64,000 nucleotides of DNA from Candidatus Allofournierella excrementigallinarum (GTDB lineage: Bacteria > Bacillota > Clostridia > Oscillospirales > Ruminococcaceae). Of this stretch, positions 50,172 to 58,658 are shown in pieces. Made by a program: the position numbers and the translations under genes. The notes under the pieces were generated by a model that searched no databases, had not been told where the DNA came from, and saw only the letters and a list, made by a program, of their open reading frames with translations. The stretch covers positions 42,389 through 106,388 of the forward strand of contig DWXV01000024.1 in assembly GCA_019119025.1 (NCBI GenBank). Direction: 5' to 3'. The number at the start of each line of letters is the position of its first letter. The stretch's first letter is position 1.

Positions 50172-50231
50172 AGTATATCGTATTCCACACCTATAACAAT
50201 CTCATTGTTGCTCAGTTTTTTATAAATATTG
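50172..50231 (-). promoter_or_regulatory. lnpA promoter with 38-bp operator block shared with the importer
   Basis: On the minus strand, TTGTTA (50194-50199), a 16-bp spacer and TATACT (50172-50177). The block 50194-50231 begins CAATATTTATAAAAA and ends in the -35. It aligns gap-free with 47621-47658. Confidence 0.8.
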
Positions 50232-50315
50232 TTTATCTTCTGTTTTTTCCGTGCATTTGAAGCATCTGATAATTGTACAAAAAGATTTGTTGTAATTTTG
50301 GAAATTCTGGGGGTA

Positions 50316-50344
50316 TTGTAAAAAATCCCGGACTATATTATAAT
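50316..50344 (+). promoter_or_regulatory. Promoter of the araC-family gene
   Basis: TTGTAA (50316-50321), a 17-bp spacer and a perfect TATAAT (50339-50344). Confidence 0.85.
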
Positions 50345-50415
50345 AATAGAAAAATCAATTGGATATTTATTCCAAATCAGCACCCATATCTTGCAGTTTC
50401 CACAGGAGCCACATC

Positions 50416-51285
50416 ATGAGCAACAAGAGATACGATCTTTCCCCAAAAGACGTCGCCGCCGCTCAGAGCACGGCCGGCCAGGCGAACGACTACTCCACAG
50501 CGAGGCTGCTCTATGCCACGGCGGCGACCTATGGGCCCGACTGGCACAGCCTGCCCCACACCCACGACTGCATCGAGCTGTTTTACGTGGTGAGCGGCGT
50601 GGGCCAGTTCCGCATGGGGCATGACCTGCTGGCCGTTGCAAAGGGCGACCTTGTGATCATCAACCCCCAGGTGGAGCACACCGAGCTGAGCCTCTATTCC
50701 CACCCGCTGGAGTACATCGTGCTGGGCGTGGAAGGGCTGCAGTTCACCACCGGCACCAACGGGCAGTATGGGGTTTACAATTTCCACGGCGGGCAGGAGG
50801 CGGTGCTGCACATTTTGCAGTCCATCCTGCAGGAACTGGAACAGCGCACCACCGGCTATGTGCAGATGTGCCAGCTTCTGCTGGAGATGCTGCTTTTGCT
50901 GCTGGGGCGCTACACCGACTTTGCATCCAGCGCCGAACCCACCCGCCGCGCCAGCAAGGAGTGCGCCATCGTGAAGCGCTACATCGACGCCAACTTCAAG
51001 GAGAACATCAGCCTGGACCAGCTGGCGGAGCTGGCACACGTGAATAAATACTATCTCGTGCATTCTTTCAGCCGGGAGTATCAGATCTCCCCCATCAACT
51101 ACCTGATCCAGCGCCGGGTGAAGGAGAGCTGTTATCTGCTCAGCGACACCGACCATTCCCTGTCGCAGATCTCCCACACGATGGGGTTCTCCTCCCCCAG
51201 CTACTTCTCCCAGAGTTTCCGCAAACTGATGGGGATGAGCCCCATGGAATACCGCAAGCAGAGCCGCGGCACGCCCCGGAGGTAG
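50416..51285 (+). CDS. AraC-family transcriptional regulator of the LNB locus
   Basis: This 289-aa regulator has an N-terminal cupin sensor domain (HTHDCIELFYVVSGVGQFRM near residue 55, then GDLVIINPQVEHTE) and a C-terminal double helix-turn-helix from about 185. The latter shows ISLDQLAELAHVNKYYLVHS and SQISHTMGFSSPSYFSQSFR with KLMGMSPMEYRK, the AraC signature. It should bind a sugar and act on the operator blocks before the importer and lnpA; this is inferred from position and shared sites. The ATG at 50416 with AGGAG is preferred over the frame from 50359. It is divergent from lnpA. Confidence 0.92.
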   Translation: MSNKRYDLSPKDVAAAQSTAGQANDYSTARLLYATAATYGPDWHSLPHTHDCIELFYVVSGVGQFRMGHDLLAVAKGDLVIINPQVEHTELSLYSHPLEYIVLGVEGLQFTTGTNGQYGVYNFHGGQEAVLHILQSILQELEQRTTGYVQMCQLLLEMLLLLLGRYTDFASSAEPTRRASKECAIVKRYIDANFKENISLDQLAELAHVNKYYLVHSFSREYQISPINYLIQRRVKESCYLLSDTDHSLSQISHTMGFSSPSYFSQSFRKLMGMSPMEYRKQSRGTPRR

Positions 51286-51368
51286 TTTGCACCATATGCC
51301 CCGGCTTTTGTGAACGATCGTGCAAATAAAGTACGAATGCCGGTATTTTCTCCTCGCCGCTCTTCCAC

Positions 51369-51374
51369 TACAAT
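51369..51374 (+). promoter_or_regulatory. Candidate -10 of nahK
   Basis: TACAAT 64 bp before the nahK ATG. No recognisable -35 is found 16-18 bp upstream, which fits an activator-dependent promoter or read-through from the regulator gene. Confidence 0.45.
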
Positions 51375-51437
51375 GAAGATGCTTTGAAATGGTGCCGCCG
51401 GACACGTTTTCCGGCCAAAACATTGGGAGGTATAACC

Positions 51438-52553
51438 ATGTCCAGTCTTGCCGAACAGTCTCTGCAGGAAGTTTTTGCCGCCTACGATCTGGGCGGTGAG
51501 GTGGCCGGTGCGCTGCGCTACGGCAAAGGCCACATCAACGACACCTTCTGCGCCTATGTGCAGACGCCGGAGGGCGAATGCCGCCGGTTCATCCTGCAGC
51601 GCATGAGCGCTGCGGCCTTCAAGCACCCCGACCAGCTGATGGCCAACATCGTGGGTGTGACCGAGCACCTGCGCAAAAAGATCGTGGCCGCCGGCGGCGA
51701 CCCCGAACGGGAGACCCTGTCCGTGCACCCCACCCGCACGGGCGAGAGCTTCTTCACCGATTCCGAGGGCGGCGCCTGGCGCGTGTATCCCTTTGTGGAG
51801 AACACCCTGTGCCTGCAGTCCGCCGAGACGCCGGAACTGTTCTACGCCTCCGCTCAGGCATTCGGCCGGTTCCAGGCGATGCTGAGCGATTATCCCGCCG
51901 ACACCCTTTTCGAGACCATCGAGAAATTCCACGACACCGAGAACCGTTACCGGAACTTTGAAAAGGCGCTGGCCGCCGACGCCCTGGGCCGCGTGGCCGC
52001 CGCCCAGCCCGAGATCCAGTTCGTGCTGGCCCACAAGGCGGATTGCAGCGTGGCGCTGGAGGCCCTGCGCCAGGGCAAGCTGCCCCTGCGGGTCACGCAC
52101 AACGACACCAAGCTGAACAATGTGCTGATGGACAAGGACACCCTGCAGGGCATCTGCATCATCGACCTGGACACCGTGATGCCCGGCCTTTCCATCAATG
52201 ACTTCGGCGATTCCATCCGCTTTGGCGCCAATCACAGCGCCGAGGACGAGCGGGACCTCTCCAGGGTGAATTTCGACATCGAGCTCTACGACGTGTACAC
52301 CAAGGGCTTCCTGGAGGGCGCCGCCGGCGCGCTGACCGAGGCCGAACTGGAGTATATGCCCTGGGGCGCCAAACTGATGACCCTGGAGTGCGGCATCCGC
52401 TTTTTGACCGACTACCTGGAAGGCGACCACTACTTCCACACCCAGCGGGAGGGCCAGAACCTGGACCGCTGCCGCACCCAGTTCAAACTGGTGCGGGACA
52501 TGGAGGCCCAGTGGGACGCCATGCAGGACGTAGTGAAAAAATACGCCCGCTAA
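51438..52553 (+). CDS. nahK: N-acetylhexosamine 1-kinase (LnpB/NahK-like)
   Basis: This 371-aa phosphotransferase of the choline-kinase-like superfamily should phosphorylate GlcNAc or GalNAc, released by LnpA, at C1. The catalytic loop RVTHNDTKLNNVLMD has Asp223, the metal motif is IIDLDTVMPG (241-250), and INDFGDSIRFGA follows. The N-terminal glycine-rich loop is RYGKGHINDTF. These match the bifidobacterial NahK pattern. The ATG at 51438 is behind GGGAGG. Genes for the UDP-hexose uridylyltransferase and epimerase that complete the bifidobacterial cluster are not in the window. Confidence 0.9.
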   Translation: MSSLAEQSLQEVFAAYDLGGEVAGALRYGKGHINDTFCAYVQTPEGECRRFILQRMSAAAFKHPDQLMANIVGVTEHLRKKIVAAGGDPERETLSVHPTRTGESFFTDSEGGAWRVYPFVENTLCLQSAETPELFYASAQAFGRFQAMLSDYPADTLFETIEKFHDTENRYRNFEKALAADALGRVAAAQPEIQFVLAHKADCSVALEALRQGKLPLRVTHNDTKLNNVLMDKDTLQGICIIDLDTVMPGLSINDFGDSIRFGANHSAEDERDLSRVNFDIELYDVYTKGFLEGAAGALTEAELEYMPWGAKLMTLECGIRFLTDYLEGDHYFHTQREGQNLDRCRTQFKLVRDMEAQWDAMQDVVKKYAR

Positions 52554-52579
52554 GCCCATCCCCTCTTCCCTGCTTTTGC

Positions 52580-52606
52580 GCCCCGGTCGATGGCCGGGGC
52601 TTTTTT
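52580..52606 (+). terminator. Terminator of nahK
   Basis: GCCCCGG/CCGGGGC stem (52580-52586 with 52594-52600) and six T. Confidence 0.9.
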
Positions 52607-52676
52607 GGTTCAATGAAAGAAGAAACGCGTCTTTTCGCCGCAGTGCGGTGAAAAGACGCGTTCTTTTGGTTCAATG
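52603..52676. repeat. 13-bp direct repeats flanking the oadB terminator
   Basis: TTTTGGTTCAATG at 52603-52615 and 52664-52676, one on either side of the hairpin. It is probably a small local duplication. Confidence 0.6.
52624..52662. terminator. Terminator of the Na+-pump decarboxylase genes
   Basis: An 18-bp stem (52624-52641 with 52645-52662) containing one G-T pair, with T-rich flanks in both directions. On the minus strand it follows oadB. Confidence 0.8.
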
Positions 52677-52687
52677 GCAGCTGCCTG

Positions 52688-53935
52688 TCAGCTGAAGATG
52701 TTGATGAGGATGCCCGCCGCAACGGCGCTGCCGATCACGCCGGCCACGTTGGGGCCCATGGCGTGCATCAGCAGGAAGTTGGTGGGGTTCTCCGCCTGGC
52801 CCACTTTCTGGGACACACGTGCCGCCATGGGGACGGCGGACACACCGGCGGAACCGATCAGGGGGTTCACCTGGCCATGGGTGGCCCAGCACATCAGCTT
52901 GCCAAACAGCACGCCGCCGGCGGTGCCGAAGGAGAAGGCCAGCAGGCCCAGGATGATGATGAGCACGGTGCGGGCGTTCAGGAAGGTGTTGGCGCTGGTG
53001 GTGCAACCGACGGACAGACCCAGGAAGATGGTGATGATGTTCATCAGCTCATTGCCTGCGGTGCGGTTGATGCGGTCCACCACGCCGGATTCTTTCATCA
53101 GGTTGCCCAGCATCAGCATGCCGATCAGCACGGCAGAATCCGGCAGGATGAGGCTGATGATGATGGTGCACATGATGGGGAAGATGATCTTCTCGGTCTT
53201 GGAGACGGTGCGCAGCTGCTTCATCACGATGCAGCGTTCTTTTTTGGTGGTGAGCGCCTTCATGATGGGCGGCTGGATGACCGGCACCAGAGCCATGTAG
53301 CTGTAGGCCGCCACTGCGATGGAGCCCAGCAGGCCCGCCGCCAAAATGCTTGTCACGTAAATCGCGGTGGGGCCGTCGGCGCCGCCGATGATGGCGATGG
53401 CCGCCGCCTCCGGGCCGGTAAAGGGCTCGATGGGGGCAAAGCCCAGCAGTTCGGCCAGGAAGTTATAAGGGATGTGCACGAACTTCGCCATGAAGTATGT
53501 GGCGAAGATGCCCAGCTGCGCGGCAGCGCCCAGCAGCAGGCTCTTGGGGTTGGAGATCAGCGGGCCGAAGTCGGTCATGGTGCCGATGCCAAGGAAGATG
53601 AGCGGCGGGTAGACGCCCAGCTTGACGCCCAGATAGAGCATGTCCGCCAGGCCGCCGTTGTGAAGTATCTCGCTGAACATGGGATAGAGGCTCGGGTCGG
53701 CCCCTTCCGGCGCGATGAAGTACTGCATATGGATGATGCCGCTGCCGGGCAGGTTCGCCATCAGCATGCCAAAGGCGATGGGCAGCAAAAGCAGGGGTTC
53801 GAACTCTTTCACGATGGCCAGGTACAAAAGCAGGCAGGCCACCACGATCATGAGCAGATAGCGCCAGTCCTCGGCGATCCCCATAAAGCCGGAGTTCTCC
53901 CAGATACTGACGAGGGTATCAAAAAAAGCACTCAT
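52688..53935 (-). CDS. Sodium ion-translocating decarboxylase beta subunit
   Basis: This 415-aa membrane subunit of the OadB/GcdB/MmdB family performs carboxybiotin decarboxylation coupled to Na+ export. FEPLLLLPIAFGMLMANLP, PPLIFLGIGTMTDFGPLISN (with the Asp of the Na+ site region), AIAIIGGADGPTAIYVTS and GVSAVPMAARVSQKVGQAEN are conserved family stretches. It has about eleven helices. The ATG at 53935 follows AAGGGGGG. The carboxyltransferase and biotin-carrier subunits are not adjacent, so oxaloacetate, glutaconyl-CoA and methylmalonyl-CoA all remain possible substrates. Confidence 0.94.
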   Translation of the reverse strand: MSAFFDTLVSIWENSGFMGIAEDWRYLLMIVVACLLLYLAIVKEFEPLLLLPIAFGMLMANLPGSGIIHMQYFIAPEGADPSLYPMFSEILHNGGLADMLYLGVKLGVYPPLIFLGIGTMTDFGPLISNPKSLLLGAAAQLGIFATYFMAKFVHIPYNFLAELLGFAPIEPFTGPEAAAIAIIGGADGPTAIYVTSILAAGLLGSIAVAAYSYMALVPVIQPPIMKALTTKKERCIVMKQLRTVSKTEKIIFPIMCTIIISLILPDSAVLIGMLMLGNLMKESGVVDRINRTAGNELMNIITIFLGLSVGCTTSANTFLNARTVLIIILGLLAFSFGTAGGVLFGKLMCWATHGQVNPLIGSAGVSAVPMAARVSQKVGQAENPTNFLLMHAMGPNVAGVIGSAVAAGILINIFS

Positions 53936-53948
53936 GGTTCAGCCCCCC

Positions 53949-54350
53949 TTAAAACGGTTCCGTGCCGCTCTTGACGCCCGCCGCGCCCCAGCTGCCGCGG
54001 CCGCCGCCGGCGCGCTTGACTGCGCGAAGCGTATACTTGCCGCCGCTGGCCGCCGCGACTGCCGCCGCAATGACCGCCACGATCTCTTCGCTGACGCCGT
54101 CTTCCACCAAGGGCGGAGCCTCCATGGGTTCCTGCAGCTGCGGGGGCTGCGGCTGGCTTTTCGCAGCCGCTTCGGCAGCTGCCTTCTGCTTTTTGGCATT
54201 CAGCGCGTCGAACAGTTTGCCCTGAAGGGCGATGATAAAAGTCAGCAGGATCAGCACCAGAAAGACCAGGGACATGCCGGTCCCCGCGACCACGAGCACC
54301 GACGGTTCCGCGGCCTGTGCGGCGCCCGCCGCAAGCAGAACTGCATTCAT
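53949..54350 (-). CDS. Sodium ion-translocating decarboxylase gamma (OadG-like) subunit
   Basis: This 133-aa small subunit has one N-terminal membrane helix (about residues 17-41: VLVVAGTGMSLVFLVLILLT), a charged and Pro/Ala-rich linker, and a soluble segment VSEEIVAVIAAAVAAASGGK typical of OadG family proteins. The tail is Gly/Lys-rich. The ATG at 54350 is behind AAGGGGG. It ends 13 nt before oadB and has the promoter at 54392-54420. It anchors and assembles the decarboxylase complex in characterised systems. Confidence 0.85.
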   Translation of the reverse strand: MNAVLLAAGAAQAAEPSVLVVAGTGMSLVFLVLILLTFIIALQGKLFDALNAKKQKAAAEAAAKSQPQPPQLQEPMEAPPLVEDGVSEEIVAVIAAAVAAASGGKYTLRAVKRAGGGRGSWGAAGVKSGTEPF

Positions 54351-54391
54351 TGGATGGCCCCCTTTTCCAAAGCTCAATTTTCGTCTTTTAC

Positions 54392-54420
54392 ATTATATCG
54401 AAAAACCGCCCCTGTTTCAA
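54392..54420 (-). promoter_or_regulatory. Promoter of the oadG-oadB genes
   Basis: On the minus strand, TTGAAA (54415-54420), a 17-bp spacer and a perfect TATAAT (54392-54397). Confidence 0.85.
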
Positions 54421-54482
54421 GGTCGCAAAAACGGATTTGTTAAAATAATAGCATTTGTACAAATTTAAAAAACAAAAAGGAA

Positions 54483-54518
54483 CGCCCGCCTGCACGGAGC
54501 GTTTCGTGCAGACGGGCG
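54483..54518 (-). terminator. Terminator of the mreB-like gene
   Basis: A 14-bp stem with one G-T pair (54483-54496 with 54505-54518), then TTCCTTTTTGTTTTTT on the minus strand. Confidence 0.88.
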
Positions 54519-54526
54519 CATCAGTT

Positions 54527-55549
54527 TTATCTGTGGCCCAGGCGGGGCGTTGCATCCACAAAGCCGCTTTCCAGCTGGTCTCCGATCTCCAGGCACCGCG
54601 CCGTGCCCAGCGCGACGCAGTTGATGGGGTCCTCCGAGACCCGCGCCTTTACCTTGAGCTGCTGGCTCAGATATTCGTCCAGGCCTTTGAGCTTGGAGCC
54701 GCCGCCAGTGAGCACTACGCCTGCGGAGTAGATGTCGCCGGCCAGTTCCGGCGGCGTGTGCTCCAGCACCTGATGGGCCGCTGCCGCGATCTGTTCGGCC
54801 AGAGGCATCACCGCCTCATAGAGGTCCTCGGTGGTCACGGTGAGACGCTGGGGAAGCCCGGTGAGCAGGCTGCGGCCCTTCACTTCCATCTCGGAGGAAA
54901 AGGCGCAGGGGCGGCAGCAGGCCACCTGCTTCTTCAGCTCCTCTGCGGTGCGCAGGCCGATGGCCACGTTGAATTTGAGGCGGGCGTATTTCTGGATCTC
55001 ATCGTCAAAGGTGTTGCCCGCGATCTTCACGCTGGCGGACCTCACCTTGCCGCCCATGCTGATCACCGCGATGTCGGTGGTGCCGCCGCCGATGTCCACC
55101 ACCATGTGGCCCTCCGGCTGCAGGATATCGATGCCGCAGCCGAGCGCGGCCGCAATGGGTTCGTCGATCAAAAAGACCTGCCGGGCGCCGGCAGCCACCA
55201 CAGCCTCCACCACAGCGTCGCTTTCGATGCCGGTGATAGCCGCGGGCACGCACACCGCAACGCGGGGCTTGATGAGTTTGGAATCATAGACCTTGTTCAC
55301 GAAGCGGCAGATCAGCTCTTTCGTGAGGGTGTGGTTGGAGATCACGCCGTCCTGCAGCGGGCGGGTGGCCAGGATATAATTGGGGGTGCGGCCCACCATG
55401 GCCAGCGCGTCGTCCCCCACCGCCAGGACCTGGTCCTTGCGGGTGTCCACCGCCACAACGCTGGGCTGGTTCAGGATCACGCCCTTGCCTTCCATTGCGA
55501 TGATGATGGTAGTAGTGCCGAGGTCGATGCCGATATCATACTGCGCCAT
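54527..55549 (-). CDS. MreB/Mbl-like rod-shape actin homologue
   Basis: This 340-aa actin-fold ATPase guides cell-wall synthesis. Phosphate-1 IGIDLGTTTIIIAMEGKG, the connect-1 region ATRPLQDGVISNH, phosphate-2 MVVDIGGGTTDIAVISMGG and the adenosine motif GVVLTGGGSKLKGLDEYLS are all intact. The N-terminal residue after LGT is T rather than the usual A/N of canonical MreB, and the gene lies outside an mreBCD cluster, so it is probably a second paralogue (Mbl/MreBH type). It is followed by a terminator and lies 96 nt downstream of comFC. Confidence 0.92.
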   Translation of the reverse strand: MAQYDIGIDLGTTTIIIAMEGKGVILNQPSVVAVDTRKDQVLAVGDDALAMVGRTPNYILATRPLQDGVISNHTLTKELICRFVNKVYDSKLIKPRVAVCVPAAITGIESDAVVEAVVAAGARQVFLIDEPIAAALGCGIDILQPEGHMVVDIGGGTTDIAVISMGGKVRSASVKIAGNTFDDEIQKYARLKFNVAIGLRTAEELKKQVACCRPCAFSSEMEVKGRSLLTGLPQRLTVTTEDLYEAVMPLAEQIAAAAHQVLEHTPPELAGDIYSAGVVLTGGGSKLKGLDEYLSQQLKVKARVSEDPINCVALGTARCLEIGDQLESGFVDATPRLGHR

Positions 55550-55645
55550 AACTCACACTTCGCTTTCTCTGTTGTGTTGCCGCACGCTCGCAAAAGGACG
55601 GCAAAAAAGGCTTTGCGGCCGGGGTATATTCCCAAAATTGCTTTT

Positions 55646-56356
55646 TTACAGTTCCGTATGCGCCGCCGCCACCGCGAATACCTCCAGCGCCCCGGCCTTC
55701 ATCAGCGCCCCGGCGCAGGTGCTGATGGTGGCGCCGGTGGTGATCACATCGTCCACCAGAAGGATCCGCCGTCCCTCGATGCGCTGCGCATTCCTCACGC
55801 GGAAAGCGCCCTGCAGGTTTTTTATCCGCTCGGCCGCGGACAGGCCCTTCTGGGGATGGGTGGCGCGGGCCTTGCGCAGCGCCCCCTTTTCCAGCGGGAC
55901 GTCCAACGCGCGGGCCAGCGGCCCGGCAAGAAGCTCCGGCGGTTCGTATCCCCTGCCCCGGTCGGAGGCGGGCACCGGCACCACCAGATCGAAGCGCGCC
56001 AGCGGCGGCACGCCGTCGAAAGTTATTATACCACGCTTTATGTCGTAATTACAACCAAAAACGGCCCGCGCCATCTCCGCGCCCAGAGTTTCGCCGTAGC
56101 AGGCGCGTCCGCCGTTTTTGAAGCGCAGGATGGCCTGCCGCACGCACCCGTCGTAGCGCCACACCGCAGCGGCGCCTGTCACGTTCCGCAGGATGTGTTC
56201 GGTGGCAGGCAGCCGCGGGACCGCGCGCCGCAGCCTTGCCAGTTCCGCGGCGCAGTCCGGGCAGCCGGGCATCCAGCCCAGCACTCTGTCGCAGAAGGGG
56301 CAGCGCCGGGGATACACCAGCCCCGCCGCCAGCTGCGCGGCGCCCCTCAGCTGCAT
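55646..56356 (-). CDS. comFC: ComF-family phosphoribosyltransferase-like protein
   Basis: This 236-aa protein has an N-terminal four-cysteine zinc module (CPFC at about 19-22 and CPDC at about 32-35), then the ComFC core: DGCVRQAILRFKNGGR, VVPVPASDRGRGYEPPELLA and the PRPP-type loop ILLVDDVITTGATIST. It acts in DNA uptake for transformation, where it works with the ComFA helicase; in non-competent Clostridia its role is unclear. The ATG overlaps the end of recD2 by 10 nt. Confidence 0.93.
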   Translation of the reverse strand: MQLRGAAQLAAGLVYPRRCPFCDRVLGWMPGCPDCAAELARLRRAVPRLPATEHILRNVTGAAAVWRYDGCVRQAILRFKNGGRACYGETLGAEMARAVFGCNYDIKRGIITFDGVPPLARFDLVVPVPASDRGRGYEPPELLAGPLARALDVPLEKGALRKARATHPQKGLSAAERIKNLQGAFRVRNAQRIEGRRILLVDDVITTGATISTCAGALMKAGALEVFAVAAAHTEL

Positions 56357-58572
56357 TGCGCCGCCCCATCGGCCAGCAGCGCGCAGAGGCAGCTGTATCG
56401 TTTGTTTTTCTGCACGTTTGCCACCATTTCCTCCATCACCGAAAGCTCACCCGGCAGGACGCAGAGCTTTTTTGCTCTGGTGACGCCGGTGTACAGCAGG
56501 TTGCGGTAGCGCAGCTGCGCAGGGACGCCGCTCACCGGCATCACCACCGCCGTGAATTCGGTGCCCTGGCTTTTGTGGACGGTGATGGCATATGCGATCT
56601 CCAGCTCCTGGACAGCGTCCGGGCCATAGGTTATCTTTCTGTCTTCCATCTGCACCAGCAGGGTCCGCCGGCCGGGATCCACCTCCAGGATGACGCCCAT
56701 GTCACCGTTGAAGGCCCCCACGCCCGATTCGCCCCCGTCCCGCTCGTAGGGGATGAGGTAATCGTTCCGCACCTGCATCACCTTGTCGCCCCGGCGGAAC
56801 ACCCGGCCGCCGGCTTCCAGTTCGGGCTTGTTTGCGGCGGGCGGGTTGAGCAGCTGCTGCAGGCAGGGATTCAGCGCCAGGGTGCCCACCGGGCCCTTTT
56901 TGCTGGGGCAGAGCACCTGAATGTCCCGCATGGGGTCAAATCCGTAGGTCGCGGGCAGGCGGCGGCTCACAAGATCGCACACCAGATGCTGGCACTCCAT
57001 GCCGCCGGACTGCAGGAAAAAGAAGTCGCTGTCCCGCGTGCCTTTTTTGGGTGCAAGGCCCTCGACGATGCGGTGGGCATTTTCCACAATGAGGCTTTTG
57101 GCGGACTGGCGGAAGATATGCTCCAGCCGCACGGTGGGCACCACACCGCTCTGGATGACCTCGCCCAGAACGTTGCCGGGGCCCACGCTGGGCAGCTGGT
57201 CGGCGTCGCCCACCATGATGATGCGGCAGCCATGGCGCAGCGCCGCCAGCAGGCTTTGGAACAGCTTTGCATCCACCATGCTCATCTCGTCCAGCACCAC
57301 CACGTCACATCTGAGCAGGTTTTTCTCGTTGTGGATAAAGCGCAAAAGGCGGCTTTGGGGGTCATAGTCCACCTCCAGCAGGCGGTGGATGGTCTGGGCC
57401 TTCTGGCCCGTCAGTTCCGACAGGCGCTTGGCCGCACGCCCCGTGGGCGCACAGAGAGCCACCCGCTGCCCGGAATGCTGCAAAAGCGAGAGGATGGCGT
57501 TCACGGTGGTGGTCTTGCCGGTGCCCGGCCCGCCGGTGAGCACCATGACTCTGCTGCTCATGGCCGTGCGGATGGCCGTGCGCTGTTCTTCCGCGTAGGC
57601 AAAGCCCTGGGCGCGTTCCAGAATGGCGATGCTCCGGTCCACGCCGGCGGGCGGGGCCGCAGGATGGCGGCTGAGTTCCCACAGCCGGGCGGCGATGTCG
57701 GCCTCGGCACTGAAAAGGTCCGGCAGAAAAATGAACTCGCCCTCCGCCCGGGTGCATCTGCGCACTTCGCCATCATCCAGCAGGCGGTCCAGTTCGCCGT
57801 CCACCGCGTCCGGCTCGACCGCCAGGCTTTTGGCGGTGGTCCGCACCAGCCCTTCACGCGGCAGGCAGGTGTGGCCGTTGCCTGTGTTGTGGCGCAGGAT
57901 GTAAAGGAGGCCCGCCCGCACCCGCAGAAAGTCCGCCAAGTCCATCTGCAGTTCCGCCGCGATGGCGTCCGCCTGGCGGAATTTCAGGTGCAGCGGTTCG
58001 CCGCAGAGGATGTAGGGATTGCGGCTTATCTCTTCTACCGCACAAGTGCCGAGATGGCGGTACACCTCCACCGCCTGCGCCGGCGAGACGCCAAAGCGGC
58101 CCAGGTAGGCCACCGCCTCCCGCACGCCGAACATCCGCCTGAACTCGTTCGAGATGGCGTTTGCCTTTTCGGGGGTGATGCCCCGCAGCTCGGTCAGGCG
58201 CAGCGGGTCGTTGGCGATGACTTCCAGGCAGTCGGCGCCGAATCGCTCCACGATCTTTTTTGCGGTGGCGGGGCCGATGTAGGGCAGCGCCCCGCTGGAG
58301 AGATAGGCAAGAGTCGCCGCCAGGTCCTGGGGCATGCCGGCCTCACAGCTTTCGGCTTTGAACTGCGGGCCATGGGCAGGGTGGGTCTCGAACCGGCCGT
58401 AAACAGTGACGCTTTCACCCACGTTCACCTCGCCCACTTCGCCGGTGACCACATGGAGCTCGCCTCCGGCGTTGACCTCGAACACGGCATAGCCGGTGTC
58501 GGGATTTTCAAAGATGACGTGCTCCACAACGCCTTCCATGCGCAGAAGTTCCCCGGAACGCTCCTCGTCCAT
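56347..58572 (-). CDS. recD2: RecD2-type ATP-dependent DNA helicase
   Basis: This 741-aa SF1B 5'-3' helicase without RecBC has an N-terminal OB-like part, helix-hairpin-helix repeats (LPYIGPATAKKIVERFGADC and ELRGITPEKANAIS), then motif I TGGPGTGKTTT, motif Ia APTGRAAKRLSEL, motif II VVLDEMSMVD, motif III MVGDADQLPSVGPG and late motifs AITVHKSQGTEF and LLYTGVTRAKK. It works in repair and recombination. The ATG at 58572 follows GGGGGAG; the frame to 58662 overlaps the upstream gene. It is co-transcribed with comFC. Confidence 0.95.
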   Translation of the reverse strand: MDEERSGELLRMEGVVEHVIFENPDTGYAVFEVNAGGELHVVTGEVGEVNVGESVTVYGRFETHPAHGPQFKAESCEAGMPQDLAATLAYLSSGALPYIGPATAKKIVERFGADCLEVIANDPLRLTELRGITPEKANAISNEFRRMFGVREAVAYLGRFGVSPAQAVEVYRHLGTCAVEEISRNPYILCGEPLHLKFRQADAIAAELQMDLADFLRVRAGLLYILRHNTGNGHTCLPREGLVRTTAKSLAVEPDAVDGELDRLLDDGEVRRCTRAEGEFIFLPDLFSAEADIAARLWELSRHPAAPPAGVDRSIAILERAQGFAYAEEQRTAIRTAMSSRVMVLTGGPGTGKTTTVNAILSLLQHSGQRVALCAPTGRAAKRLSELTGQKAQTIHRLLEVDYDPQSRLLRFIHNEKNLLRCDVVVLDEMSMVDAKLFQSLLAALRHGCRIIMVGDADQLPSVGPGNVLGEVIQSGVVPTVRLEHIFRQSAKSLIVENAHRIVEGLAPKKGTRDSDFFFLQSGGMECQHLVCDLVSRRLPATYGFDPMRDIQVLCPSKKGPVGTLALNPCLQQLLNPPAANKPELEAGGRVFRRGDKVMQVRNDYLIPYERDGGESGVGAFNGDMGVILEVDPGRRTLLVQMEDRKITYGPDAVQELEIAYAITVHKSQGTEFTAVVMPVSGVPAQLRYRNLLYTGVTRAKKLCVLPGELSVMEEMVANVQKNKRYSCLCALLADGAAQCS

Positions 58573-58658
58573 CGCTCTTGCTCCCCCTTTCCCCCCGCGG
58601 GCAGATCCAAAGCCATTATACCGCGGGCCCGGGGCTTTGTAAACCGAAGCGCGGCCCG

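Larger units (their letters stand above)
50105..50415. other. Divergent AT-rich regulatory region lnpA / araC
   Basis: These 311 bp hold the lnpA promoter and operator (50172-50231, minus) and the araC-family promoter (50316-50344, plus). Between them (50232-50315) there is AT-rich sequence with a TTGTACAA palindrome (50275-50282) but no gene. Confidence 0.7.
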
